DNA of 64,000 nt. Source: Leptobrachium leishanense (Eukaryota > Chordata > Amphibia > Anura > Megophryidae). The position numbers and the translations under genes are program-made. Of the stretch, positions 35,885-48,020 are shown one piece after another; positions within the stretch are counted from its first letter, which is position 1; every line of letters starts with the position of its first letter. Location: the NCBI GenBank assembly GCA_009667805.1, contig CM019063.1, forward strand, positions 54,854,881 to 54,918,880, in the 5' to 3' direction. Below the pieces are notes generated by a model, which ran no database searches, was not told the origin of the DNA, and saw only the letters and a list, made by a program, of their open reading frames with translations.

Positions 35885-37994
35885 CTTTAGAGTGATCAAT
35901 TCAAGAAACAAGATGCATTAAGTCAACGGTTTATTTGAATGGGATAACACAGAATATTTGAATAGATCATTTGTGCAACATTGGCCAGGTTCTTGGTTTC
36001 GGCTTGTGCCGATGACGCACGTCTGTGGTTTTCTGTTAATAGCCCCGACCACAACCTGTGTTTATCTCAACCCCCTATACCCTTAAAAATAGTTAAGATC
36101 TGACTTCCTTGTTTTTATGTCAAGAAGAAAAAGTCAAATCATATGCTAAGGAAAGCGAGTTCTGTAGGATGAATCCCTATTTTTAACACTTTCATTCAAG
36201 TATATTAAGCTCTACTTGCTCAAATCATAACCGAAGTATTAGCAATAAATAAAAATTCCATTTAAGGTCTAGATTTGGTGAAATCCTTCAAAGAGTTAAA
36301 GTGTAGAGTTTTAATTTCTTAAACCTATAAAAATTAAGACTACATTCAGTGACTATGAAAGGAAATCCTAAAGTCTTCAAAATCGCGTTGAGAATATAAA
36401 GGTAACTTGCCACAGCTTGTGATTTATTGTATGTTTCTTTATGCATTTTTTTTCCCCCCTCGTAATTTGGTTTTATTTGATTTGGATTTGTTCATTTTTG
36501 TTAGTTGAAGGTATGTCCGTCTGTGCCGCAGGAAGCCTCCTCCTCTGATTCAGTTGAACAGGAAATCCCAGAAAGTGTTAACCGGCTTCCATAACTTTTC
36601 TACTTGCAGTTTATGTGCTTTTCTAAATCGCTAAACGTTATTTATGGCTAAACTTAACTTAAAATGTACATCTTCATGACCAGCAATAAACGCTTTGAAA
36701 CATGTCTCCGTGATATAAACATATTCGGCTTCGTCGGTGACATCGCATTCATTGAGACGGCAGTAAAAACCTAACTTTGGCTCAACCACGAGTGGAATAT
36801 AAATGTTTTGTAATCGCGGGAGACGGATAATCTCAAAAGCAATGGACACGTTTATTCTTGTAAATTAAATTTTTCACTTCTGTAGCCGTTGGTAAAGAAA
36901 ATCTTTAATACAGGTGTGGATTTTCTAGAATTTTTATACATAGACAAAATTAGGGCTGCAACTAACAAATCTTTTCATCTTTTTTTTTTGTTTTCCACGA
37001 TTTAATCTGATAAAACCAAATTTACCCTAGAGCTGAAGCGACTAATCGATAATGAGAATAGTTGTCAACTATTCTCATTATCTATTAATCGTTGCCAATT
37101 AATTGATTCGTGTACACATACTGTTTGGGGTCAGAGTTAAACGTTAATAACCTCAGATTCTGCTTCAGAGCTGATTAAAGAGGTGTCGCTGCTTTACTCA
37201 GGTTATGTCAGACATAACCATAGAACTAAATCAGTTTTTTATTCAGTTTTCAACTTTAGCTGCGCTATAACACAAACCCTGGGATACTGCCACTGGGTAT
37301 GGACACTGTAATGCTGGTGTTGCATACTTACTGGAGTCCTGTGCCACCACCCCAACCTGCCTGCCACCCTTCTTTGGTCTGGAGCTGCCATTCTCTCCCT
37401 TTGGCCTGGTACCTTCCCACAAACTCCCTCCCACACTTGGGTCCTTTCTTTTGCCCAAACCCACTTCCTTTCATACTTTGGTAGAGTCCCTTGACCAAAC
37501 TCTCTTCCACCGCCAGACCCTCCTCACGCTCAGTTTGTTAATGAAATTATTGTAAAGGGAATCTCTGTGCACCCTTACTACTTTAGCTTACTAACGTGGT
37601 CAGGCTGTGTGGAGTGCTCTCTTCTTATCCTGCTTTTGTGCTGACATGTCTACCTGAGAGCTCGTAGCAGCATGCGTTTGGGGAGAAAGCGGTACATGGG
37701 CTTAAGCTGCCATGCAGCTTCAATCACTCTGACCTGGCGCTTGTGTGTGAAAGTGTGCAATTTGCTTAGTGGGGCAAAAAAGTATTTAGTCAGCCACCAA
37801 TTGTGCAGGTTCTCCCACTTAAAAAGATGAGAGGCCTGTAATTGTCATCATGGGTAACTCCAACTATGAGAGACAAAATGAGAAAAAAAATCCAGAAAAT
37901 CACATTTTTTTTTCTCTTTTTTTTTTTTAAATTTATTTGCAAATTATGGTGGAAAATAAGTATTTGGTCGCCTACAGTACAGAACAAACCAGCA

Positions 37995-38345
37995 CTAATT
38001 GAGCTTGGGAAGCCTTCTAAGTGAAGCCTTCAAAGTGAGCACTTAGATGAGATCTTCTGGTGAGTGATTTTGATTTTTGTTTCAAACAGATCTTTTCTAT
38101 TCATCTTAAGGTTTTAAGTTAGGTCTGGTGTGTAAATTAGGTTAGGCTGGTGACTCCTTCCTCTTACTGATTAGCATACAATTGGATGCTATTTGCTAAG
38201 GTGGTTAAACTTGTCCACGCCTTGCTGGGGGAGGTTCTTAGGTGACTATATAAAGCTTGTGGAATATTCGCTTGGTCTAATTGAGTTTAGGAAGCCTTCT
38301 AAGTGAAGTCTTCAAAGTGAGCACTTAGAGATCTTCTGGAGATAC
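37995..38345 (+). repeat. Tandem duplication in the CR1 5' UTR, period 282 bp
   Basis: Starting at 37995 and again at 38277, the motif ctaattgag is followed by ggaagccttctaagtgaag and ttcaaagtgagcacttag. This is one full unit plus a partial unit. Such tandem 5' monomers in LINEs often carry the promoter. That role is inferred here. Confidence 0.75.
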
Positions 38346-38427
38346 TCTGGAGGTAGTCTGAGGTTAGACAGGAGGTAGAAAACCTACAAAAAGGTAAGAT
38401 TTGTTGGTTTAAATCCATTCTTTTATA

Positions 38428-39354
38428 ATGGCAGGCTTGGTCCAGTGTAAGAGCTGTCATGCATTTGTTTTTAGATCCAATTTTTGGAGGTTTGGAGTGT
38501 GCCTGATATGTAGGCAGCTCTCTTTATTGCAGCAGGAAATTGCCTGTTTGAAGTCTGAGATTTGTAAATTATCTGTTACACAAACTCAGGCTATGGCTAT
38601 GACTGTTACAAAGCCACTGCCACAGAGGCCTCCTAGGAGTGGCAGATGGACTACTGTAGGATCTGGTAGACTTAGAGTTGTGGATAGAAAACATGTCCCA
38701 CAGTCTGTGGCTCTTCTTAATTCTTTTGAGGCACTTTCAGAGTGTAGTGGTGAGACGGAAGTAGGCTCAGACACCATAGTTGAGGAACCACCATCCCCTA
38801 TGCCTAAGTTATACAGGACTGCAACCAAGAACAATAAGGAAAAGGTGGGACTTAATAGAATCACCCAGCAACAATTGCCTTCTATCATAAGAGGTGTTGA
38901 GCTGGAGAGTAGTGGTTTGGTGAGATGTCTTCCTGGGGCTACTGCTTGTAGAGACGAGACGTATTCTCAATATTGTCAAACAAGCAAAGCAGCAAGGGGA
39001 AGTGGATGTTCTAGTCCATCTAGGGACAAATGACTTGGCTAGCAATGAGGTTTCTGAGATTAAGGAAGATTTATGGTGTTCTTGGAGGTGAAATACAGCA
39101 GATTGCGTCCACTGTGTCATTCTCTGAAGTTTTGCCTGTGCATTACATTCAGGATAGGCAGATGCGCAATAGGGAATTTAATTTGTGGCTTCGGGAATGG
39201 TGTCGAGAGCAAGGATTTGGCTTTGTGTCCCATGATCGCTCTAATTGGAGCAGAAAGGAACTGTGTAAAAAAAGATGGTTTGCATCTTACTCATAGGGGA
39301 ATATATGTTCTCAGTGAGAAGTTCAAAGGTTTCGCAAAGAAATATTTAAACTAG
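38428..39354 (+). pseudogene. CR1 ORF1 pseudogene, SGNH esterase type
   Basis: The first frame (38428-39033) begins MAGLVQCKSCHAFVFRSNFW and has a second Cys pair (CLIC) and a Gln/Leu-rich coiled-coil-like stretch (LLQQEIACLKSEICKL). The other frames then give VLVHLGTNDLA (near 39010), which fits the esterase Gly-x-Asn block. They also give QMRNREFNLWLREWCREQGF and finally KDGLHLTHRGIYVLS, which has the D-x-x-H block. CR1 ORF1 proteins commonly carry such an esterase domain. At least two frameshifts interrupt it. Confidence 0.75.
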
Positions 39355-39440
39355 GAGGGGGGGACAAAAGGGTAAAAAACAATCTGCCTGATTGTCCCCC
39401 AAAACGAAATCTGAGGGTGCAAGCAACATGCGGGGGAAAA

Positions 39441-42194
39441 AAATGACAAGCTCAGAGTCGTGTCTATAAATGCTCGCAGTTTAGTCAATAAAATCAATGA
39501 ACTGGAGGCAATGATGGCAGCTGAAAAAGTAGATTTAGTTGCGGTTACTGAGAAATGGTTCAGTGAGAAAAATAACTGACATAACAATACCGGGGTACTC
39601 TTTATATAGAAAAGACAGAGAAGGTAGGAAAGGAGGAGTGGCCCTGTATGTGAAAAACAACATAAAAAACCAAATAAAAGTGAGCGAGGTGAACATAGAG
39701 TCAGTTTGGGTTATGCTAACATTTGGCAATCATACAGTAGCTCGTGTAGGTGTGATCTATAGACCCCCTGGACAAGTAGAAGAGCTAGATAATCTGCTGC
39801 TTGAGGAAATAGCCAAAATGGCAATGAAGGGGGAAGTTATTATCATGGGGGACTTTAATCTTCCGATGTGAACTGGAAAACCAAAACAGCTGGGTGCACC
39901 AGGAGTACAAATATTCTAAACTCCCTACTGGGATTATCTCTAACACAAGTAGTTGAGGAGCCGACCCGTAAAAAGGCCATATTGGATTTAATACTCACAA
40001 ATGGAGGTTTGGTATCGGACATTGTTGTAGGTGAAAAATTTGGGATCTAGTGATAACCAGTCAGTGTGGTTTAATATAAGAACAGGGATGGAGCCGCACC
40101 ACACAAAACAAAAGTTTTAGACTTTAAAAAAACAGATTTTTCTAAAATGAGATTTTGTGTGAAGGAGTCATTATCAGACTGGAGGAGTTTAAAGGGAGTC
40201 CAGGAGAAATGGAATTATTTAAAGGAAGCATTATTGAAGGCCACAGGCAATTGCATTCGACTTGTTAGCAAAAACAAAAAAGGAAAGAAACCACTGTGGT
40301 ACTCTGCAGAAGTGGCCAAAATAGTGAAGAACAAAAAGACAGCATTCAAGAATTATAAAACAACTCAGAGTGAAGAAGATGGGCAAACCTATAAGATTAG
40401 GCAGAAAGAGGCAAAGCAATTTATAAGAGCTTCCAAAGCACACGCAGAAGAGAAAATAACTCAGTCAGTAAAAAAGGGGGACAAAACATTTTTTAGATAC
40501 ATAAACGAGAAAAGTAAAACAAGGATTAGTTAGATTAAAAACAAAGGAAGGAAGGTATGTAGAAGAGGATAAGTCTCGCTGACTGCCTCAATGAATATTT
40601 TTGTTCAGTCTTTGCAGAAGTAAAGGAAGGAAAGGGACCTCAGTTAGGAGGAAACACTAACGAGACAATTACATATCAGTTTACAGAGGAGGAGGTTCTA
40701 CAGCAGCTGTCTAAAGTAAAGACAAATAAGTCAATGGGGCCTGATGGGATCCACCCTAAATTATTAAAAGAGCTCAGTGATGTAATAGCAAAACCGTTAA
40801 CAGATTTATTTAACCAATCCTTGCTAATGGGAGTCGTCCCAGAAGACTGGAAATTAGCAAATGTTGAGCCCATTCACAAGAAGGGTAGTAGGGAGGAATC
40901 TGGGAACTATAGGCCAGTTAGTCTTACGTCAGTAGTGGGGAAATTGATGGAAACCATGTTAAAGGAAAGGATTGTTGACCATCTAAAAACACAGATTACA
41001 GGATCAGAAACAACATGGGTTTAACTCAGGGAGATCATGCCAAACTAATCTTATTGATTTTTTTTTTTTTTGATTGGGTAACAAAAATAATAGACACAGG
41101 TGCTGCAGTAGACATTGCTTATTTAGATTTCAGTAAGGCTTTTGATACTGTTCCGCATAGAAGGCTTATCAACAAATTGCAATCTTTGAGCTTGGATTCC
41201 AATATTGTTGAATGATTAGGCAGTGGCTGAGTGACAGGCAACAGAGGGTTGTGGTAAATGGAGTTTATTCGGCGCAAGGTCTTGTTACCAGTGGGGTACC
41301 TCAGGGGTCAGTACTTGGACCCATTCTCTTTAATATTTTTATTACTGATATTGCAGAAGGTATTAATGGAAAAGTATGTCTTTTTGCTGATGACACAAAG
41401 ATTTGCAACAGGGTTGACGTTCCTGGAGGGATCAGCCAAATGACAAATGATTTAGGTAAACTAAGAAAATGGTCGGAGCTGTGGCAATTGAGTTTTAACG
41501 TGGATAAGTGCAAGATAATGCACCTGGGACGTAAAAACCCAAGGGCTGAATATATAGAATATTTGATACAGTCCTAACCTCAACATCTGAGGGTTGGGAT
41601 TTAGGGGTTATTATTTCAGAGGATCTAAGGGTAAGTAGTCAATGTAATAGAGCAGCAGGAAATGCTAGCAGAATGCTTGGTTGTGTAGGGAGAGGTATTA
41701 GCAGTAGGAAAAGGGAAGTGCTCATGCCACTGTACAGAGCACTGGTGAGACCTCACTTGGAGTACTGTGTGCAGTACTGGAGACCGTATCTCCAGAAGGA
41801 TATAGACACCTTAGAGAGAGTTCAGAGAAGGGCTACTAAAATGGTGTACGGCTTGAAGGAGAAAAGTTACCAGGAAAGGCTTAATGATCTTAACATGTAC
41901 AGCTTGGAAAAAAGACGAGACAGAGGAGATATGATGGAAACATTTAAATACGTAAAGGGAATCCACAAGGTAGAGGAAGGGAGTATATTTAAAAGGAAAC
42001 AAAGTAGCAAAACAAGAGGACATAGTTTTAGATTAGAGGGGCAAAGGTTTAAAAGTAACATCAGGAAGCATTATTTTACTGAGCGGGTGGTGGATACATG
42101 GAACAGTCTTCCAGTAGAAGTGGTAGAGGCCAAAACAGTAATTGAATTTAAGCAGGCATGGGATAGGCATAAGGCTATCCTAAACAAAAGATAA
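39441..42194 (+). pseudogene. CR1 ORF2 pseudogene: endonuclease and reverse transcriptase
   Basis: The endonuclease start is readable (LRVVSINARSLVNKINELEA, VAVTEKWF) and GDFNLP occurs near 39850, with stops between. The reverse transcriptase region has KSMGPDGIHPKLLKEL, NYRPVSLTSVVGKLMETML, YLDFSKAFDTVPHRRL and GVPQGSVLGPILFNIF. It has an intact FADD box (41383-41394). The C-terminal part (41673-42194) includes RPHLEYCVQYWRPYLQKDID and ends HKAILNKR. At least six frame changes or stops break it. Confidence 0.92.
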
Positions 42195-42959
42195 ATCCAG
42201 ATCAAGTATCCATGTAATTGGGCAGACTAGATGGGCCAAAAGGTTCTTATCTGCTGACATTTTTCTATGTTTCTAAGATTTCTGGCGGTCACAGACCTGT
42301 AACGTCTTTAAGAGGCTCCTCTGTCCTCCACTCGTTACCTGTATGAATGGCACCTGTTTGAACTTGTTATCAGTATAAAAGACACCATTTTTTGCCCCAC
42401 TGTACGCATGTAAGTAGTATACACCACGCAAATTGCTTATTGAAGAAAAGGAGGGGAGGTTTTTTTTTTTTGCATAAAAGGAGTAATTTGTTTTTGTTAT
42501 CTGATTAATCGGCCAACTAATCGATTTATGCAAATAATCGTTAGGTACAGCCCTAGTTTACTTGACCCCTTCAATCCTGATATCTCGGCCATCTGGTGCC
42601 CCAATATCGGAATATCTCTATTCTGATCTGCAGCCCAAAAGCAAATGAATTTTTTGTTTTGCTTTTGGGCTACAGAAGGTGCTTCCAAGGTTTTAGCCCA
42701 GTGGCCATAATGCCCACAGGGCTAAAACTGTAAAATCAGCTGAAAGTTCTGAAATATCAGGCTTTCAGCAGCCGATGCAGGGAGAAAAAAAAGACCTGCT
42801 CAAACCTATCTACTGGCCAAATAGGTTTACAGTAATAGCTATTACTGTAAAATTAATTTAAAAGGATTTTACAAAAGCACTGGTTTCTGACAATTTTTGT
42901 CCCTTCACTACCATGTAAAAATCAATGCATCCTATCTTTTTGCCCACTTTTTTTCCTTG

Positions 42960-43565
42960 TGCAATTTGCACAAGTTAAATAACTTCAGTACGTACATTAC
43001 ACCTTGAGTATCTCGTATAACGTGCGTACTTTTTGCACATAAGGTACACAAGCACCTGGTCAAAGTGAAGGGTTGATGTTGCATGCACAGCCCTAGCCCA
43101 GTCTGTTTTCTCCCCCAAATGAATGCTGCTAGGTGCGCTCAGACAGGATGATGTTGGCATGCGAAGTGGGGTGAGAACAGGCACTCCACACAGCCTTACC
43201 ACTTTACACACCCTGACCACATTTGCGTGTTAGTGTCCCTTTTTTAAAAAATAAATTTCCTGAACGGAGTGGGTGGAGTGACCGGAGTTGGGAGGGAGAA
43301 CGTTTAGGAAAGGGACCAAATCACGGTGTGAGTGAGTTTGGGGGGAATGGACCAGACGAGGGGCAGGGTGGTGGCACAGGACTTCAGTTATCCAAGTAAG
43401 GATAAAATACCAACAATACAGCTCCTTCACCCAAACTGGTGATTTTTGGCACGTCTTCTCCAGCTCCAATGTAGCGCCTGAGAACAACGTTGAACTAGTC
43501 TCATTCTATAGTGTGCTGTACACCTACCGATTTTAATCAATAATGAGAATCGTTGACGACTACTA
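42960..43565 (-). mobile_element. hAT element fragment, inverted
   Basis: The reverse complement matches the 13141-15840 family: a caggactccagttatcc-like stretch, the blocks around the caccaccctg motif, and the subterminal caataatgagaatcgttgac at 43535-43560. Both outer termini are missing. Confidence 0.6.
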
Positions 43566-44880
43566 CGCACTCCGGTGTATTAAGTGCCGCATCCAGTATT
43601 GTCTGCTACAGATTGTAGTAGAGACAGATCTAAAGGCTGTGATGTGATGCCAAGTAAGCAGCGACGCACAGATGTGCCTGGCAAGATGTCTTGCACTTGT
43701 AGATGCCGAGCACCGCCTTCTGTTCGTAAATGAAGCCGAACGCCAAGTTGAAAATACTGAATTTGCACCAATCGGAGCGCATGTGTTAGGATTGCTGCAT
43801 TTCTCACGTTCAGTCAGCAAACTGGCGGCAATTCAATGAACTCTCCATGCAAGGCGTGGTTTGCGAACGCCAGCCGCTGTTTCCCCTGCTTCGCTTCACA
43901 CTATTCTACGCTGCGCGCAGTCACTTGTGATGTGTAAAGGGCTTAACTCAACAATTGGCTTATTGCGTTTCAATAATTTTTATACATTCAAATTGTCCTG
44001 GAAACCTTTTAATTGCTCAAAGGCGGCAAGTAGAGTTTTGAAGTAAGCGCGGCCTTCAACTTTCGCAATATTCTACACCTGGTTCCAAGCAGGGAAGTGG
44101 ACTGAATCGATAATGCCATGAATACGTAAGATTGTTCACTGTAAAATAATGCACCATTTAAGTGCTGTATGACACCACCCCCTAAATCTCCCCCAAAAAC
44201 CAATCTAGATCCATTGTGAAGAAACTGAAACTTGTTTAATTTGCTAGTTATGAATTTTCTAGATTTTTTTTTAAATTTTTTTTTCCTTAGTTTCCACAAC
44301 CCAATCAGTCATTGGGCGCTCAAAGCCCATCCGTAACAAAATTCGGCTTTTTGATTCATCCCTTGTCGTTCTGTAATGGAGATCACTGGCTCTCCAGGAC
44401 GTGGGATGTATCTTGCTCTCGCTTCCTCCGTAAAGTATTTTCTAGGCAGGCCATTAATCTCCGGAAGATCACGCTCATTAATTTCCCAGGTCTGACTTTT
44501 TCATTTCTCTAACTGCAGTCTTGGAATAATGATTTTTTTTTCCCCTACTTTCTTCCTAAGGTTCTCAGATTCTGCTACTGCTTCTCCGGCTCCTTAATTC
44601 CGCAATCTCGTTACACTGTGCTTTAGTGGCTGTAAGGATTTCCACCTTCCGAATGCTCATCCTATCAATACACACTGGCCTCCTAAAGTGTGTTTACAAA
44701 CCATTTTTATATACATTCAACCACCCATGGTTGCACATTTTATTATTGACGGAGTTTATTAATATATGGCGCCAAGTTTCCGCAGCTTTTTACAATAACC
44801 AAAGGGAAAGAGCTACAGATAAACAGACATAGGATGGAAACTAGGTGTGGAGGGCCCTGCTCATAGGAGTTTAGTCTGAG

Positions 44881-45049
44881 CAGGGTTTCCCAAATCCTCA
44901 ACCAGGCCAGATTTTGCAGATCACCTTGGGGAAATGCAGACTTAATCCTGCAATCCCTGAGCAGCAAATCCTATCCCCTGTGCTGTGCTTCAGATATCTG
45001 GCAAACGTGGCGTGTCAGCAGTTCCTGAGGACAGGTTTGGGAAACTCTG
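44881..45049 (+). mobile_element. hAT MITE copy, first of two adjacent
   Basis: Runs cagggtttcccaaatcctca to caggtttgggaaactctg. Same family as 3165-3345. The TSD is not clear. It is separated by only 8 bp (gcctagag) from the next copy. Confidence 0.75.
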
Positions 45050-45057
45050 GCCTAGAG

Positions 45058-45338
45058 CAGTGTTTCTCAAACCTGTGCTCTGGACTCCCTAACAGGCCAG
45101 GTTTGCCAGATATTGGATAGGCATAAGGCTATCCTAAATAAAAGATAAATTCAGGTAAAGTATCCATGTAATTGGGCAGACTAGATGTGCCGAAAGGTTC
45201 TTATCTGCCAACATTTTCTGTGTTTCTATATCTGAAGCACAGGGGATATGATTTGCTGCTCAGGGATTGCAGGATTCAGTCTGCATTCCCCAAGAGAATC
45301 CATAAAACCTGGCCAGTTGGTGGGCCTTGGGACCACTG
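45058..45338 (-). mobile_element. hAT MITE copy split by a CR1 tail
   Basis: Starts cagtgtttctcaaacctgtg and ends cttgggaccactg. The normal internal word gccagatatctgaagcac is split at 45113/45230 by 116 bp of CR1 3' end. Confidence 0.78.
45114..45229 (+). mobile_element. CR1 3' end, 116 bp, inserted in a MITE
   Basis: It carries only tggataggcataaggctatc onward: the last CR1 codons, the 3' UTR (gggcagactagatgtgccga) and the tttctgtgtttctat end. It is an extreme 5' truncation. At most the three bases TAT are shared by the two junctions. Confidence 0.85.
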
Positions 45339-45814
45339 ATCTAAGGTTACTGGCAGCAAAGCGGCGCAACCAATCGGGGTCTCCCTTTTTGTCACTTTAG
45401 TGTTTGGGGAATTTGGGATTATTTTGCATTACCTCCATGTATTTTGTATTTCCTCCCATTCGTTTCATGAAAGGAGCTTGAACACCCCATAACCTGTTTA
45501 CTGTTGAAGCTGTGTATTCAGGGCTGTCTTTGAGATCATGCGTTGACCTGAAAGGCATAATCTAGGGTTAAAACAGGAGGGATTAAACCTGAATCTCCCC
45601 CTGAAATCCTTCTTTCAGTTTTACCCTTTAGATTGGTTAATGATGTCGGATCCTCCAGATCTGACATGTCGCCGGCTTCCTGTATGTCACGGCAGTCACA
45701 TGACTGCGTGGATGTTGGAAGATCAAGGGTCTGGCCAATCCAATGGCTCTAAGACCGCCCTGAAAAGCTTCCAGCTTCTGGGAAGTAATCAGAAGCCGAT
45801 TGTCAGTTTCTGGT

Positions 45815-45965
45815 AGTGTTAATGGAGTTCAACTAAAATGGCTAAAGCTAAATGGCAACGACAACTAAAATTAGCCCCTCCCTAACAGTTTCTTCAAGTC
45901 TTTATGAAGGGGGAAAAAATAAAATTATCGACTAGTCTAGTTTTTGTCCCTGGAAAACATTTTGG
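45815..45965. repeat. Fragment of dispersed element B
   Basis: The words tagtgttaatggagttcaac, aaatggcaacgacaactaaa and cgactagtctagtttttgtc match the ends of 9657-10506 and 52676-53025. Confidence 0.45.
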
Positions 45966-46679
45966 GCAACAAAGTCTTTGTTGCAAATTACCAGTAGACT
46001 ATGGAGCTGAATCCTGCACATGGTTAGCTGTATCGGAAAAGTGTTGGCCTGCCGGAAACATGCAACCACACCTCAGGTGCTGACACAATAGTAACGTTTC
46101 TCTGCTTATTAACCTCTTTTTTTAGCTTCAGCGAAAGATTTTAAAGGGCAAGTTTACCAGAGTTGTGGTTGGGTTCAAACCAACTTTACACTAAAAGCAG
46201 AGAATGATGGCCAAAGTGGAGGCCCAGACTGTCTTAAGAGTAACATGGAGAGTTTAAGAGGACCTTTTTTTACCTTGATGAGCAATCTCCCCGGCCTAAT
46301 GTTGAAACGGACATTGCCAACTGATAGCTGGAAACTGGTGTCTTGAATGGCATTGATTAGGGTTTAATGTTGGTCATTGCGTTATTTTGTCGAAGTCTTC
46401 AGCTTTGATATAATCAAATGAAATTAATGTTGGTCTGTGCCTTTTTGTAGTCTATTGCTGATACCAACTCTGACCTTTACTGCTGAAATGTGTATTTGTT
46501 CAGAAGTTGAACTAGGATGCTGGTACTAGGCCCTTCTGCCAATTGCATTCACCTGGCACTGGATATTTTGAGGTTTGGTATCCTTCTGATCTCAAAGACT
46601 AAGGGCCATCTTCTTGCTGCAGCAATGGGACTTGTGCGGGAAGATCCAGATCTTCAACTCTAACTGGGTTTAGAGTACG

Positions 46680-46790
46680 ATTGCACAACTTTGGCCCTTC
46701 AGATATCTTTAAACTAAATCTCCCATGATTCTCGGCCGCTCATCTGTGGGCCAAGGCTGAGCACCCTCTGGTTTAGATTAAGAGGTTGTG
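46680..46790. repeat. Dispersed repeat C, inverted copy
   Basis: The pattern gcacaactttggcccttcag, ctaaatctcccatgattctc and gctgagcaccctctggttta is the inverse of the blocks near 34068-34215. Moderate divergence. Confidence 0.4.
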
Positions 46791-47387
46791 TTTTCTGACA
46801 GCAATGGGAAACTGCCTAAAATGGACAATGTGCTAATTTTGATTCCAATCCACTGCTGCTTTGACTTTTTGAGACCTTAGTTGGTATTTCGATTTTTGTT
46901 TTACCCGGCTAGCAATTACTTGGGTAATTTTATTCCAGGAGGTACACTTATCCAGACTTGGAATCATGGGCATGTAGCTTGCAAACCTCCTGGTTCCTGA
47001 GGAATTTTGATTACGAAATAAAGACCATTTTGAGGTCCCTCCAAAAAAAGTGTGGTAACACTTGTGACCATATCCCCTTTGCTAAATGGGTAGTCGGCAA
47101 AATGTGCAGATATTTAAAGAAACGTTGACATGACATGCTGGCTTGGATCAGACTCTGTCTCCCCACCTGCTCTTGCAGCAACACGGGAAAGCAATCTCCT
47201 GCAAAATGGCAGTGTAAGATCTAGTGCAGACATAAAGCGTGCAGTAAAAAAAGTCAAACACCTGAAAGAGCAGAGTTGGTGCATGACAGATCTGTTCAAG
47301 CGTATGGTTCCTTGACTAGTTTGTACAGCAGATGGCACGCTGGTTACTGGCTCCATCCATGGAATAGTTGCTGTTAGGACTGTATCA

Positions 47388-48020
47388 AACCTCAACATCT
47401 GAGGGTTGAGCTTTAGGGGTTGTTATTGCAGAGGATCGAAGGGTAGGTAGACAATGTAATAAAGTAGCAGGAAATGCTGGCAGAATGCTTGGTTGTGTAG
47501 GGACAGGTATTAGCAGTAGAAAGAGGGAAGTACTTATGCAGTTGTACAGGTGCACTGGTGAGACCTCACTTGGAGTATTGTGTGCAGCACTGGAGACGAT
47601 ATCTCCAGAAGGATATAGATACCTTTTAGAGTTCAGAGAAGGGACCTACTAAAATGCTGCACGGCTTGAAGGAGAAAGTTACCAGGAAAGGGTTAATGAT
47701 CTTAACACGTACAGCTTGGAAAAAAGACGAGACAGAGGAGATATGATAGAAACATTTTAAATACGTAAAGGGAATCCAAAAGGTAGAGGGAGTATATTTA
47801 AACGGAAACAAAGTAGCAAAACAAGAGGACATAGTCTTAGATTAGAGGGGCAAAGGTTTAAAAGTAACATCAGGAAGCATTATTTTACAGAGGGTGGTGG
47901 ATACATGGAACAGTCTTCCAGTTGAAGTGGTAGAGGCTAAACCCGTGATTGAGTTTATCCTAAACAAAAGATAAATCCAGGGAAGGTATCCATAGAATTG
48001 GGCACACTAGATGGGCCAAA
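47388..48020 (+). mobile_element. CR1 LINE 3' fragment, diverged
   Basis: It aligns with 41578-42240: cctcaacatctgagggttga, cttggttgtgtagggacagg and the KR..HYFT-type region. Small deletions include the loss of about 30 bp near the ORF end. The 3' terminus is cut at agatgggccaaaa, where the next CR1 fragment begins. Confidence 0.85.

Larger units (their letters stand above)
37980..42275 (+). mobile_element. CR1 LINE, nearly full length (about 4.3 kb)
   Basis: The order is 5' UTR with a tandem unit, ORF1 (zinc-ribbon-like and esterase-like), ORF2 (endonuclease, reverse transcriptase) and the CR1 3' UTR ending TTTTTCTATGTTTCTA. Tc1 sequence continues on both sides. The 5' boundary is uncertain by about 15 bases. 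Many frameshifts make both ORFs inactive. Confidence 0.9.
37769..42402 (+). mobile_element. Deleted Tc1-like element split by CR1
   Basis: The left end gtggggcaaaaaagtattta follows TA. The right end is ttttttgccccactg followed by TA. The left part runs to aagtatttggtcgcctac. After CR1 it resumes at 42276 (agatttctggcggtcacaga; gaggctcctctgtcctccac) and ends with cagtataaaagacacc joined directly to the right terminus. The transposase region is missing, so this was a MITE-like deletion derivative before CR1 arrived. The ends match a Tc1 family widespread in fish and frogs. Confidence 0.8.
36951..42555 (+). mobile_element. hAT element, second long copy, with nested Tc1 and CR1
   Basis: Left end tagggctgcaactaac. 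The sequence 37120-37766 aligns with 13235-14275 of the first copy (for example gggatactgccactgggt and tgggcttaagctg in both). The right end ttaggtacagcccta lies after the nested insertions. It has no Harbinger-like insertion and only one VNTR-type unit. No 8-bp TSD is visible, so it is older, or its ends come from different copies. Confidence 0.72.

Noticed and set aside
41673..42194. Host gene with a 173-codon frame
   Set aside because: The same protein recurs at 5467-5937 and 48039-48500. It is the conserved C-terminus of CR1 ORF2.
36951..42563. 8-bp target duplication for the second hAT copy
   Set aside because: The flanks gacaaaat and gtttactt do not match, so I do not claim a TSD for this copy.
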